Under the pieces are notes generated by a model. It worked only from the letters and a program-made list of their open reading frames with translations, made no database searches and was not told the DNA's origin. Below are positions 1-7,688 of a stretch of 64,000 nt of DNA, one piece after another; within the stretch, counting starts at the first letter, position 1; the number at the start of each line of letters is the position of its first letter. The DNA is from Klebsiella indica (lineage in GTDB: Bacteria; Pseudomonadota; Gammaproteobacteria; Enterobacterales; Enterobacteriaceae): the NCBI RefSeq assembly GCF_005860775.1, contig NZ_VCHQ01000010.1, positions 62,001-126,000 of the forward strand, in the 5' to 3' direction. The translations under genes were made by a program, and so were the position numbers.

Positions 1-332
1 GTTGGGCGATGCGTCTGTTGCCCGCCATTTCGCTGCTGGCGTTGGTGGCGAGCGTCATCGTGGTGCTGATGCAGGGCAGCGAGCTGGCGACAATCCATAG
101 TTCCATTCAGCAGGCTTCAGCGCTGGTGCCGGATTACGGCTCGCTGATGGCCTGGCGCGTTGTTGCGCTGGTGCTGGCGCTGGTATGCTGGATCGCCCCG
201 CAGCTTAAGGGCGATCGGCCGGCATTACCGCTGCTGGGCCTGGCATTTGTCCTGGTTCTGGTCGGTGAAATGATTGGCCGCGGCGTCTTCTATGGCCTGC
301 ATATGACAGTCGGAATGGCAATCGCCAGCTGA
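1..332 (+). CDS. dmsC: DmsC, anaerobic DMSO reductase membrane anchor (3' part only)
   Basis: The window opens inside this gene; the frame is open from base 3 and about 109 C-terminal residues are present. DmsC is the inner-membrane anchor of the DmsABC dimethyl sulfoxide reductase, taking electrons from menaquinol and passing them to the DmsB/DmsA subunits during anaerobic respiration. The visible part consists of hydrophobic segments separated by short polar stretches, and ends with the conserved GRGVFYGLHMTVGM stretch that I recognise from E. coli DmsC. Its position directly upstream of ycaD matches the E. coli order. No frame disruption is seen. The start and the other dms genes lie outside the window. 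Confidence 0.93.
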   Translation, partial: WAMRLLPAISLLALVASVIVVLMQGSELATIHSSIQQASALVPDYGSLMAWRVVALVLALVCWIAPQLKGDRPALPLLGLAFVLVLVGEMIGRGVFYGLHMTVGMAIAS

Positions 333-340
333 TCGCTATT

Positions 341-373
341 TATCGCGCCAGAAAAGTGTATTCTGGCGCGATA
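341..373 (+). other. Perfect 13-bp hairpin just after dmsC
   Basis: A perfect inverted repeat has arms at 341-353 and 361-373 and a 7-base loop, 9 bases after the dmsC stop. It is followed by A residues rather than a T tract on the + strand, so it is not a standard intrinsic terminator. A likely role is protection of the dms mRNA 3' end or help for a Rho-dependent stop; this is inference. Bases 374-606 hold no convincing gene. Confidence 0.6.
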
Positions 374-606
374 AAAAATGCGGTTGATTGATGAAATATT
401 TCTACTGATATTGCCACCTTCTTTTTTCAATAAATTAATAAAAACAATGGAATAATATAAATAACCATTCAGTTGCTCATTCGCTGGATAAAAAACTTCA
501 ATCGTGTGCCCGTAAACCGCATCACACCTGATTTTTGCCGGATTGACAATGTTTGCAGCAGTGGCATGATGCGCACGCAATCTGAACTCCATCACGGTTT
601 ATATCC

Positions 607-1755
607 ATGTCCATCTACACCCGGCCAGTGCAAATGTTGCTCTGTGGCCTCCTTTTGTTGACCCTGGCGATAGCGGTTTTAAATACGCTCGTCCCGCTTT
701 GGCTTGCCCATGAAAATATGCCGACCTGGCAGGTCGGGATGGTAGGGTCTTCTTATTTTACTGGTAATCTGACGGGAACCTTGCTGGCCGGATGGGTAAT
801 TAAGCATCTGGGTTTTAACCGTAGTTATTATCTGGCATCGATTATTTTTGCTGTCGGCTGTGTCGGCCTTGGTATCACTATTGGTTTCTGGAGCTGGTTT
901 AGCTGGCGTTTTGTCGCAGGGGTAGGCTGCGCGATGATTTGGGTGGTGGTTGAGAGCGCGCTGGTCTGTAGCGGCACTTCGCGGAGCCGTGGTCGTCTGC
1001 TGGCGGCATATATGATGATTTATTATGTCGGCACCGTGCTGGGCCAGCTAATGGTAAGCAAGTTGCCGACGAATTTGATGAGCGTTCTGCCGTGGGTGAC
1101 GGCGCTGACCCTGGCGGGTATTCTACCGTTACTGTTTGCTCGTCTGGTTAACGAGAGCGATGAGACGCAGAAAGCTGTCCGTATCTGGCCGATGTTAAGG
1201 CTACGCCAGGCTCGCCACGGCGTGAATGGCTGTATTATTTCCGGCATTGTCCTCGGCTCTCTGTACGGGCTGATGCCGCTGTGGCTGAACCATCAGGGCG
1301 TTAGCGATTCCGGCATTGGTTTCTGGATGGCGGTGATGGTCAGTGCGGGTATTGTTGGGCAGTGGCCGATTGGTCGGCTGGCCGATCGCTACGGGCGTCT
1401 GCTGGTTCTTCGGGTCCAGGTGTTTGTGGTGATTTTGGGATGCCTTGCGATGTTGAGCCCGACTTCAATGGCACCGGCGCTGTTTGTGCTTGGCGCCTCC
1501 GGGTTCACGCTTTACCCGGTCGCGATGGCCTGGGCCTGTGAAAAAGTAGAGCGTCACCAGCTGGTGGCGATGAATCAGGCGCTGTTAATGAGCTATACCG
1601 TGGGCAGTCTGCTTGGGCCGACGTTGACCGCCATGCTGATGCAGAATTTCTCTGATAATTTGTTGTTTATCATGATCGCCAGCGTGTCATTCATTTATCT
1701 GCTGACGCTGCTGCGCAAAGCAGGGCACCATCCTGGGCCGGTGGCTCACGCCTGA
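607..1755 (+). CDS. ycaD: YcaD, major facilitator superfamily transporter
   Basis: 382 residues, the same length as E. coli YcaD, to which it aligns from end to end. It is a 12-helix MFS permease of the inner membrane. Visible features are alternating hydrophobic helices, a typical loop 2-3 region after the [12 protein letters not shown] helix, and a loop 8-9 motif [11 protein letters not shown] characteristic of MFS proteins. The substrate is not known in the family member I recognise. In E. coli ycaD is followed by ycaM, ycaN and ycaK; here it faces the convergent PTS operon 36 bases away, which marks the left boundary of the replaced segment. It is not obviously part of that operon, since it lies on the other strand. 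Confidence 0.93.
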   Translation: MSIYTRPVQMLLCGLLLLTLAIAVLNTLVPLWLAHENMPTWQVGMVGSSYFTGNLTGTLLAGWVIKHLGFNRSYYLASIIFAVGCVGLGITIGFWSWFSWRFVAGVGCAMIWVVVESALVCSGTSRSRGRLLAAYMMIYYVGTVLGQLMVSKLPTNLMSVLPWVTALTLAGILPLLFARLVNESDETQKAVRIWPMLRLRQARHGVNGCIISGIVLGSLYGLMPLWLNHQGVSDSGIGFWMAVMVSAGIVGQWPIGRLADRYGRLLVLRVQVFVVILGCLAMLSPTSMAPALFVLGASGFTLYPVAMAWACEKVERHQLVAMNQALLMSYTVGSLLGPTLTAMLMQNFSDNLLFIMIASVSFIYLLTLLRKAGHHPGPVAHA

Positions 1756-1791
1756 TTTTGTAATAGAATAGCGGGAGGACTTGTCCTTCCG

Positions 1792-2232
1792 CTATAGCTG
1801 AGAAGCTATAAGCTCGGCAAACTGGGTTTTATTTTTCACCGTCGTGAATCGTTGTAGCCTGTCTCCCTCATCCAGCCAGCAGACTAAGCGCTGGATTGTC
1901 TGAATATGTTGTTCACTGTTTGCTGCTGCCAGCACAACGATCAGCCGAATATCCGGATGCCCGGGAAACTCAACGTATTCACGACAGCAAAGTAGTGAAA
2001 GCACGCTGTTTTTGCTCAATACCCCATTCTCCGGCCGCGCGTGCGGTAGCGCAAACATCGGGCTCAGTATGTACCAGGGGCCGTCCTGTTCCGTGGCATG
2101 GATGATGGCCTGAACATATTCTGTTGTGATTTTCTTTTGCTGTTCCAGAGGGCGGCAGGCGAGCTGAATGGCACTGCGCCAGTTCAGACGGTGACGGGTG
2201 AACTGGCAGGCGGAAAATAATGTCTTTTCCAT
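1792..2232 (-). CDS. PTS EIIA component, mannitol/fructose/ascorbate type
   Basis: 146 residues. A longer frame begins upstream, but I chose the ATG at 2232 because GGGAG lies just before it on the minus strand and the protein then begins MEKTLF, as expected for a soluble EIIA. The family accepts phosphate from HPr on a histidine; the likely active residue is His64 in FALPHARPE. It would pass phosphate to the EIIB encoded at the head of this operon. It is the last gene of a leftward cluster EIIB-EIIC-transketolase N-transketolase C-EIIA, separated from the transketolase C gene by 54 bases that include a hairpin. Substrate unknown. Family assignment is firm; membership of the same transport system is inferred from context. 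Confidence 0.85.
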   Translation of the reverse strand: MEKTLFSACQFTRHRLNWRSAIQLACRPLEQQKKITTEYVQAIIHATEQDGPWYILSPMFALPHARPENGVLSKNSVLSLLCCREYVEFPGHPDIRLIVVLAAANSEQHIQTIQRLVCWLDEGDRLQRFTTVKNKTQFAELIASQL

Positions 2233-2251
2233 AAAAACTCCCTTTACTCGG

Positions 2252-2277
2252 GAGCCGGCCGTCAAAGCGACCGGCTC
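2252..2277 (-). other. Hairpin between transketolase C and EIIA genes
   Basis: Arms GAGCCGG (2252-2258) and CCGGCTC (2271-2277) form a perfect 7-bp stem in the 54-base gap. There is no T tract. Such intercistronic hairpins commonly protect upstream message or reduce expression of the next gene; here it would set the EIIA level apart from the other four genes. Role inferred. Confidence 0.5.
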
Positions 2278-2286
2278 GCGCAGCGG

Positions 2287-3201
2287 TTAGTGAAGGGCGT
2301 TGTATAGCGCGTCGCCCGATATGCCATATTTCGTTTTTAGTTGTCTGCTGTTACCTGATTCAGTAAACGTATCCTGTGTCCCCAGGCGCGTCAGACGGGC
2401 AGGATGAGCCGTTTGCGCCAGGGTTTCGGCGATCAATCCGCCAAGGCCGCCGTTAATGGTATGATTTTCCAGCGTAGCGATAAGTGGGCACTCTTCGACC
2501 AGCCGATAAAACTCTTGCTGATTAAAGGGTTTGAGCTTAGCAACATGGATAAGTTTGCCTTTTTTACCGCTGGCGATCAGCTTTTCATAGCCATCGGTTG
2601 CCTGTTCCAGCACCGTTCCTTCAAACAGAATCGCAAAATCATTGCCGCTGTCTGCGATGGCGGCAATATCGCTGACCTGCGGAATGATACTTTTATCGCG
2701 AACCGGCATCGGCTCCCGGGCGACGCGGATGTATACCGGCCCCTTTATTTTCGTAGCCTGCTCGAAGGCACCGGCAATCTCTTCTGCATCTGCTGGCGTC
2801 AGGATCGTTAACCCAGGTAGTACGCGGGTCAGGGCTAAATCTTCCAGAGCATGATGGGAGGCGCCGTCCGGGCCATCATCCATACCCGGGTGACTGCCAA
2901 CAAGCTTAATGTTGGCTTTGGCGTAGCAGGCCTGCCTTAACTGGGTCCAGGCGGTGCCGGTTACGAACATCGCAAAGTTAACATAGAAGGGGATAAAACC
3001 CTCCAGCGCCTGACCGACAGCGAAGCTCATGGCGGAACCTTCCGCAATGCCCATTTCGAAAAAGGCTTCCGGATAGATGGCCTGAAACTGGTCAGTGCGG
3101 GTTGAGCTGGCCAGGTCGCTGTCAATCACCACGACGGGATAGCCTTTTTCTTTCAGGGCAATCAGGGCATTACCGATCTCATCACGGGGTGCTTTCATCA
3201 C
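2287..3201 (-). CDS. Transketolase-like protein, C-terminal subunit
   Basis: 304 residues carrying the pyrimidine-binding and C-terminal domains of a transketolase that is split between two genes. The conserved glutamate that activates the thiamine cofactor is Glu54 in EMGIAEGSAMSF. It must pair with the product of the overlapping upstream gene, which supplies the diphosphate-binding domain. Its start overlaps that gene's stop by 4 bases (ATGA type), with GGAGG upstream, so the two are translationally coupled. Split transketolases of this class act on dedicated sugar phosphates; one characterised group cleaves apulose 4-phosphate in apiose/apionate breakdown. With PTS genes around it, the probable substrate is the imported, phosphorylated sugar. 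The specific sugar cannot be told from sequence. Confidence 0.88.
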   Translation of the reverse strand: MMKAPRDEIGNALIALKEKGYPVVVIDSDLASSTRTDQFQAIYPEAFFEMGIAEGSAMSFAVGQALEGFIPFYVNFAMFVTGTAWTQLRQACYAKANIKLVGSHPGMDDGPDGASHHALEDLALTRVLPGLTILTPADAEEIAGAFEQATKIKGPVYIRVAREPMPVRDKSIIPQVSDIAAIADSGNDFAILFEGTVLEQATDGYEKLIASGKKGKLIHVAKLKPFNQQEFYRLVEECPLIATLENHTINGGLGGLIAETLAQTAHPARLTRLGTQDTFTESGNSRQLKTKYGISGDALYNALH

Positions 3202-3995
3202 TGTAACTCCTCCATGGCCTGTTGATATTGTTCTTTACTCGGGGTTTTTGAGTGCCAGTCGCCGTTGTTTTCCATATAGCTGATGCCAGCGCCTTTCGTG
3301 GTGTGCGCGACAATGGCAACAGGCTTACCTTTCAGGTGCCGGGACAACATCAGGGTATCGGCGACCTGATGCATATCGTTGCCGTTGTGAAGTTCAAGCA
3401 CATGCCAGCCAAAGCTGCGAATTTTATCCGCCAGTGGTTCGAGATTAACCACGGCATTAACCGGATCATGGGAAGAGAAGCCGTTGTAATCGATAATGGC
3501 GACCAGATTATCCATTTTCATATGTCCGGCTTGCTGTAAGGTTTCCCAGATTTGCCCTTCATGCATTTCACCGTCGCCAATAATGGCAAATACCCGATGG
3601 GGATCGTCACGCCGCTTTTTGGCGGCCGCCATGCCGAATGCAATGGATAGTCCCTGGCCCAGCAAACCGGTGGTGGCATCGACTTCCGGCAGGGATTTAA
3701 TGCTGGGGTGCCCTTGCAGGCGTGAGTTGATTTGGCGGAACGTATTAAATTCGCTGCGATCGATCCTGCCTTTTTGATACAGCATGGCGTACTGCGCGGC
3801 GACGGCGTGGCCTTTACTCATTACCACGCGTGAGCGAGGGGAGGTGCTCAGATCAACCTCCTGGTAGTAGAGCCAGGTAAGGATGTCGATTATTGACAAC
3901 GCTCCGCCCGGATGGCCAATCCCGGATTCATAGATCATAGTGACTATCTCGCGCCGGGCGGCAAGCGCGTGGGACTTCAGTTCATCAATGTTCAT
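3198..3995 (-). CDS. Transketolase-like protein, N-terminal (thiamine diphosphate-binding) subunit
   Basis: 265 residues, the N-terminal half of a split transketolase. The thiamine diphosphate/metal-binding motif is clear: GDG at 140-142, followed by Asn171 in IDYN. Conserved histidines in GHPGG (His28) and in LQGHPS are also present. A full-length E. coli TktA would be about 660 residues in one chain; here the two halves total 569, which is typical for two-subunit bacterial and archaeal versions. The gene lies 12 bases downstream of the EIIC gene and overlaps the C-subunit gene by 4 bases. The reaction is transfer of a two-carbon ketol unit from a ketose phosphate to an aldose phosphate; the real substrates are unknown. 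Confidence 0.88.
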   Translation of the reverse strand: MNIDELKSHALAARREIVTMIYESGIGHPGGALSIIDILTWLYYQEVDLSTSPRSRVVMSKGHAVAAQYAMLYQKGRIDRSEFNTFRQINSRLQGHPSIKSLPEVDATTGLLGQGLSIAFGMAAAKKRRDDPHRVFAIIGDGEMHEGQIWETLQQAGHMKMDNLVAIIDYNGFSSHDPVNAVVNLEPLADKIRSFGWHVLELHNGNDMHQVADTLMLSRHLKGKPVAIVAHTTKGAGISYMENNGDWHSKTPSKEQYQQAMEELQ

Positions 3996-4007
3996 GTTCT
4001 TTCCTTC

Positions 4008-5273
4008 TTATGGCAGCATTTTACCGATGTAGTACACGACCAGGCCCAGAGCGACGAAGTCGGTTTCCGGGAAGCTGGTGCCTGACAGACCGACGGACTC
4101 CATAATTGGGTAAATCAGCGCGGGGCCGATGCCGATCAGGATCCCGGTGATGAAGCTCCCGGCAATTGCGCCTTTCCAGCCGCCAGAGGCGTTACCAAAA
4201 ATCGCAGCGGTCGCGCCGATAAAGAAGTAGGGGATCGCCACCGGGATAATGACGGTTTGTCCGAGAATCGCCAGAAAGCCCATAACGACCAGTCCGCCGA
4301 CAAATGACGAGATAAATCCCAGTACCGTGGCAGTAGGGGCGTAGGGGAAGACTACCGGGCAGTCGAGGGCGGGTTTGGCGTTGGGAATAAATTTTTCCGA
4401 AATGCCGAGGAAGGCCGGAACAATTTCGGACAGCAGCAGTCTCACGCCGGTAATAATGATGTACAGCGACGCGGTGAAGGTCAGCGACTGGAAGAGGGGG
4501 TAAACCAGCCAGTGCATGCCTCCTGCCGCTGCGGTAACCGCCGCTTTTCCGGCTGCAAACGCGGCAATGTAGTAGAAAATACTGACCGAGATCGATACCG
4601 AGACGATGTAATCTTTAAAGATCCCCAGCCAGCCGGGAAGGTTCAGTTTTTCGGTGGATTGCTTAGGATCGCCAACTTTTGACCCAATCCAGCCTGATGC
4701 GGCATAGGCCAGCGTGACGTAGTGTCCCATCGCAATCTCGTCGTTGCCGGTAATTTTGCGCATCCATGGTTGCGCAATTGCCGGATAAAGGCAGGCAGCG
4801 AGACCCAGCAAAACCGAGCCGACAATGATGGTGGTCATATCGCTATAGCCCAGCGCCTTCAGCGTGACGGTAAGTAGGGCAGAGAGATAAAGGTTATGTT
4901 GCCCGGTAAGAAAAATGTATTTAAAGGGGGTGACGCGGGCAAAGAACAGATTCCAGCCAAAGCCGATCACCATAATCAGCGAGACACACATTGCGAATTT
5001 GGTTTGTGCCAGTCCGGTTAACGCCTCCGCCAGTGGCATCACGCCCTTCAGGCCAAATCCATCGCTGAATAACGTTTGGAAATTACCCAGAGAGGTCACC
5101 GCCAGACCTGCGCCTCCGGCAAAAACCAGGAAGCCGACAATGGTTTTGAAGGTGCCAGAAAGGACTTTTTCAATCGGCTTACGTTGAATTAACAGGCCGA
5201 TTAATGCAATAAAGCCAACTAAAAGTGGGGTTACACCCAGAATGTCGAATACAATAAATCTGAGGAAATCCAT
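4008..5273 (-). CDS. PTS EIIC permease of the ascorbate (UlaA/SgaT) family
   Basis: 421 residues with about ten hydrophobic segments, resembling UlaA, the inner-membrane EIIC that imports L-ascorbate. It begins MDFLRFIVFDILGVTPLLVG, close to the start of UlaA-family proteins, and contains the family-like GQHNLY loop near residue 126 and a glycine-rich GNASGGWKGAIAG segment near the C-terminus. It lacks EIIA and EIIB domains, which are separate genes here. Real ula operons carry ulaD/E/F sugar-phosphate enzymes, not a split transketolase, so the transported sugar may differ from ascorbate. It lies 17 bases from the EIIB gene upstream and 12 from transketolase N downstream, so it is one operon. 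Confidence 0.87.
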   Translation of the reverse strand: MDFLRFIVFDILGVTPLLVGFIALIGLLIQRKPIEKVLSGTFKTIVGFLVFAGGAGLAVTSLGNFQTLFSDGFGLKGVMPLAEALTGLAQTKFAMCVSLIMVIGFGWNLFFARVTPFKYIFLTGQHNLYLSALLTVTLKALGYSDMTTIIVGSVLLGLAACLYPAIAQPWMRKITGNDEIAMGHYVTLAYAASGWIGSKVGDPKQSTEKLNLPGWLGIFKDYIVSVSISVSIFYYIAAFAAGKAAVTAAAGGMHWLVYPLFQSLTFTASLYIIITGVRLLLSEIVPAFLGISEKFIPNAKPALDCPVVFPYAPTATVLGFISSFVGGLVVMGFLAILGQTVIIPVAIPYFFIGATAAIFGNASGGWKGAIAGSFITGILIGIGPALIYPIMESVGLSGTSFPETDFVALGLVVYYIGKMLP

Positions 5274-5290
5274 ATTGCCTCCGGGAGAGG

Positions 5291-5566
5291 TTAGTTGCTT
5301 TGAACGATGTCAGTGAGCGCAGATTCCATTTCTTCGCTGTTCATCAGATCGGTGATGCCGACCGCCCTGAATCCGGCGGCTTCGACTTCCTCGGTGAGAT
5401 CGCGCATAGTGATGACGAAATCAATATCTTGCCAGGTGCGCAGACCTGAGAGGACATCGTGTTCCAGTTCGATATCCCAGCCGTGTTTGTCGATAATTTT
5501 TTGCGCTTTTATTTTGAGCATTAAGGAACTGCCCATACCGGTACGGCAGACGATGAGACCTTTCAT
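5291..5566 (-). CDS. PTS EIIB component, ascorbate/lactose-type
   Basis: 91 residues. The phosphorylated cysteine is Cys7 in LIVCRTGMGSS, the usual P-loop of UlaB-like EIIB proteins. It receives phosphate from EIIA and gives it to the sugar during uptake through EIIC. It is the first gene of the leftward operon, and its start (ATG at 5566, preceded by GGAGA) faces the divergent regulator across 122 bases. EIIB preceding EIIC, with EIIA separated to the end of the operon, is unusual but seen in this family. Function as EIIB is well supported; the sugar is unknown. Confidence 0.88.
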   Translation of the reverse strand: MKGLIVCRTGMGSSLMLKIKAQKIIDKHGWDIELEHDVLSGLRTWQDIDFVITMRDLTEEVEAAGFRAVGITDLMNSEEMESALTDIVQSN

Positions 5567-5584
5567 TCGATGTTCTCCTGTTTG

Positions 5585-5602
5585 TAAAAATAATTATTTT
5601 TA
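5585..5602. promoter_or_regulatory. Palindrome 1, likely operator of the PTS/transketolase locus
   Basis: TAAAAATAATTATTTTTA is a perfect 18-bp inverted repeat between the divergent EIIB and RpiR-type genes, 19 bases upstream of the EIIB start. It shares the core AATAATTATT with a second palindrome centred exactly 30 bp away. AT-rich palindromes can occur by chance; the spacing and shared core favour a protein-binding site. Binding by the adjacent regulator is inference. Confidence 0.6.
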
Positions 5603-5614
5603 TTTGTTTATGTG

Positions 5615-5632
5615 GGATAATAATTATTATCC
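5615..5632. promoter_or_regulatory. Palindrome 2, likely operator of the PTS/transketolase locus
   Basis: GGATAATAATTATTATCC is a perfect 18-bp inverted repeat with GC ends, which makes a chance origin less likely than for palindrome 1. The centre at 5623.5 is 30 bp from that of palindrome 1 (about three helical turns), so two regulator dimers would sit on the same face. It lies 57 bases upstream of the regulator start, allowing control of both directions. Confidence 0.65.
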
Positions 5633-5688
5633 TTGCGGTGAAATGAAAGATGTGACTGTGTTTGCATTTTGAGCAAATAAGGCAAAAT

Positions 5689-6537
5689 ATGAGCCAGATA
5701 GACACTAATTTGTTGATAAACATAAGAAACGGAGCTTCTGAACTAAGCCCGATCCTGGAAAAAGTTGGCCGTTTCATTACGGAAAATCCTGACTTTGTGA
5801 TGCGCCACACGATCTCAGAACTTGCCGATTCCATTGATACCAGTGAGGGGAGCATTACCCGTTTTTGTCGGGCCTTTGGTTTTAAAGGTTTCTCGGATTT
5901 CCGAACCGCGCTGGCGATGGAGCAGGGCGCCGCGCGTTCGGACGACAGCGGTAATGAAGAGATAGCTCCAGTGCTGGCAAGCATCCGCGACAGTAATGCC
6001 ATTGTTGATAATCAGGAGTTGAAAGCGGCGGCGGACTGGCTTAATAGCCTGAACAGTATTGCGATTTATGCGGTAGGTACCGCGGTGCCGGTGGCGTTAT
6101 TCCTGCAGATGAATTTAATCAACATGGGGAAGGCGGCCAGTTTTGTCGATCGCTCCTATCCGGCCGCCATGCCGTTGTTAACAGATAATCAAAAAACCGG
6201 CATTATCGTCGTACATAGCGAACAGGCATCGGCGGATATGATGCAGGCTCTGTCCATGGCAAAGCAGCAGGGGGTGAAAATATTGTCGCTGACGCGCGGG
6301 ACGTTTGCGCCATTGGCGCGTTTGTCCGACTGGAACCTTCAGGCGGCGGTTGCGTTGCAAGGGGAAGGGGAATCCGGATTTGCTGAAATTGCGGGGGCGA
6401 TGATGGTGGCTGATCGGATTCTTAACGCGCTGGAAGAACAGGATGAACGCTATGCTGAATATCGTAAAGCGCATCAGAAGCGCATTTTCTCGATTGAGAG
6501 CGTGGCGAATAAGTTGTCGGAATACTTTATGTCCTGA
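5689..6537 (+). CDS. RpiR-family transcriptional regulator (HTH plus SIS domain)
   Basis: 282 residues from the ATG at 5689, chosen over an in-frame TTG at 5662 because AAGG sits at a proper distance before it. An N-terminal helix-turn-helix of the RpiR type covers roughly residues 39-68, with HTISELADSIDTSEGSITRF giving the recognition region. A C-terminal SIS (sugar isomerase) fold follows from about residue 120; in this family it binds phosphosugars. It is divergent from the PTS/transketolase operon with two palindromes between, so it most likely controls that operon and responds to a phosphorylated intermediate of the imported sugar. Repressor or activator action cannot be told from sequence. 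Followed by 95 bases before the convergent pflA. Confidence 0.88.
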   Translation: MSQIDTNLLINIRNGASELSPILEKVGRFITENPDFVMRHTISELADSIDTSEGSITRFCRAFGFKGFSDFRTALAMEQGAARSDDSGNEEIAPVLASIRDSNAIVDNQELKAAADWLNSLNSIAIYAVGTAVPVALFLQMNLINMGKAASFVDRSYPAAMPLLTDNQKTGIIVVHSEQASADMMQALSMAKQQGVKILSLTRGTFAPLARLSDWNLQAAVALQGEGESGFAEIAGAMMVADRILNALEEQDERYAEYRKAHQKRIFSIESVANKLSEYFMS

Positions 6538-6587
6538 TCTCCATCCCCTGGAAAATACGCATTCCTGGCCACACAGGGTATATCGGG

Positions 6588-6625
6588 AATGCCGTGCAGG
6601 GCATTGTCCCGCCCTATTGCGGGAC
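6588..6625. terminator. Two adjacent hairpins between the regulator gene and pflA
   Basis: Stems AATGCC/GGCATT (6588-6605) and GTCCCGC/GCGGGAC (6606-6612 with 6619-6625) lie back to back between two convergent genes. Neither is followed by a clear T run on either strand, so they are candidate 3'-end structures rather than confirmed terminators. Confidence 0.4.
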
Positions 6626-6632
6626 ACACAGC

Positions 6633-7373
6633 CTAGTACATGACTTTATGACCATAAAGTTCGAGAATCCCCTTTACGCGCTCCATGGTCTCTTTTTTCG
6701 GCGGATGGACGCCATCCAGCTTGTACTCTTCACCCATCGCCACCCATTTATGTTTGCCCAATTCGTGATAGGGCAGTAGTTCGATCTTTTCAACGTTACC
6801 CATATCGCGGGTAAATTCGCCGAGGCGATGAGCAGAGTCGTCATCGTCAGACCAGCCCGGCACCACAACGTAGCGAATCCAGGTTTTAATTCCCTTTGCG
6901 GAGATGTATCTGGCAAACTCCAGCGTGCGATGGTTGGATACGCCGACCAGATTCTGATGGATTTCGTCATTCATTTGTTTGAGATCGAGCATCACCAGGT
7001 CAGTGACTTCCAGCAGTTCATCGATCACCGGATCGTAACGGCGCACAAAGCCATTGGTGTCGAGACAGGTATGAATACCTTCTTTCTTACAGGCGCGGAA
7101 CCAGTCGCGAACAAATTCAGCCTGCAGAATGGCCTCACCGCCGGATGCCGTCACGCCGCCGCCGGACGCGTTCATAAAATGGCGATAGGTGACGACCTCT
7201 TTCATTAGTTCTTCAACGGTTATCTCTCTGCCTGCGTGGGTATCCCAGGTGTCACGATTATGGCAATAGAGACAACGCATCAGACAGCCTTGAAAGAAAG
7301 TAATGAAGCGGATCCCCGGGCCATCGACGGTGCCACAGGATTCAAAGGAGTGAATACGGCCAATTGTTGACAT
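6633..7373 (-). CDS. pflA: PflA, pyruvate formate-lyase activating enzyme
   Basis: 246 residues, as in E. coli. It is a radical SAM enzyme: the [4Fe-4S] cluster ligands are Cys30, Cys34 and Cys37 in [11 protein letters not shown]. It uses S-adenosylmethionine and reduced flavodoxin to abstract a hydrogen from a glycine of PflB, switching on that enzyme in anaerobic cells. It lies downstream of pflB on the same strand but 315 bases away, which fits the separate promoter known for E. coli pflA. The C-terminus ends LYGHKVMY, matching the E. coli protein. No anomalies. Confidence 0.97.
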   Translation of the reverse strand: MSTIGRIHSFESCGTVDGPGIRFITFFQGCLMRCLYCHNRDTWDTHAGREITVEELMKEVVTYRHFMNASGGGVTASGGEAILQAEFVRDWFRACKKEGIHTCLDTNGFVRRYDPVIDELLEVTDLVMLDLKQMNDEIHQNLVGVSNHRTLEFARYISAKGIKTWIRYVVVPGWSDDDDSAHRLGEFTRDMGNVEKIELLPYHELGKHKWVAMGEEYKLDGVHPPKKETMERVKGILELYGHKVMY

Positions 7374-7688
7374 TGCGGTGATATCTCCAGATTCGGCCCG
7401 TCCGGGGCCGTGTTAGTGCACAGTTATTAACTGTGTCGAGTCTGTTTTGGCAGTCATCCATTGAGTATAGATAGCTGCCGAAAGAGACTTAGGTGTTAAA
7501 AAGGCCCCACTTACGTGGAGCCTTTATTGTACGCTTTTTACCGTGCGATTTCAGTCAATACCCTTCGTCTTTCACGTTGAATCTTTGTTGGCTGCATTCA
7601 GTTACCCGAATCACTTACTGGCGTAAGCTCTTCGGGATTCGTTCACTTGCCGCCATGATGCAACCCGAAATCCATTGGGTAACACCAA
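7374..7688 (-). other. pflB-pflA intergenic region
   Basis: 315 bases with no credible gene. They hold the pflB terminator (7497-7526) and, presumably, the pflA promoter between there and 7374. From memory Salmonella enterica has sopD2 beside pflB; no trace of it is visible here. Confidence 0.6.
7497..7526 (-). terminator. Intrinsic terminator of the focA-pflB operon
   Basis: Read on the minus strand, AAGGCTCCAC and GTGGGGCCTT pair around a short loop (one G-U pair), and TTTTT follows. It lies about 160 bases after the pflB stop. Confidence 0.75.

Noticed and set aside
2287-3995. A frameshift splitting one transketolase gene into two
   Set aside because: Each part has its own start, good ribosome site and natural domain boundary, with a 4-base ATGA overlap typical of coupled subunits; two-subunit transketolases are a known class.
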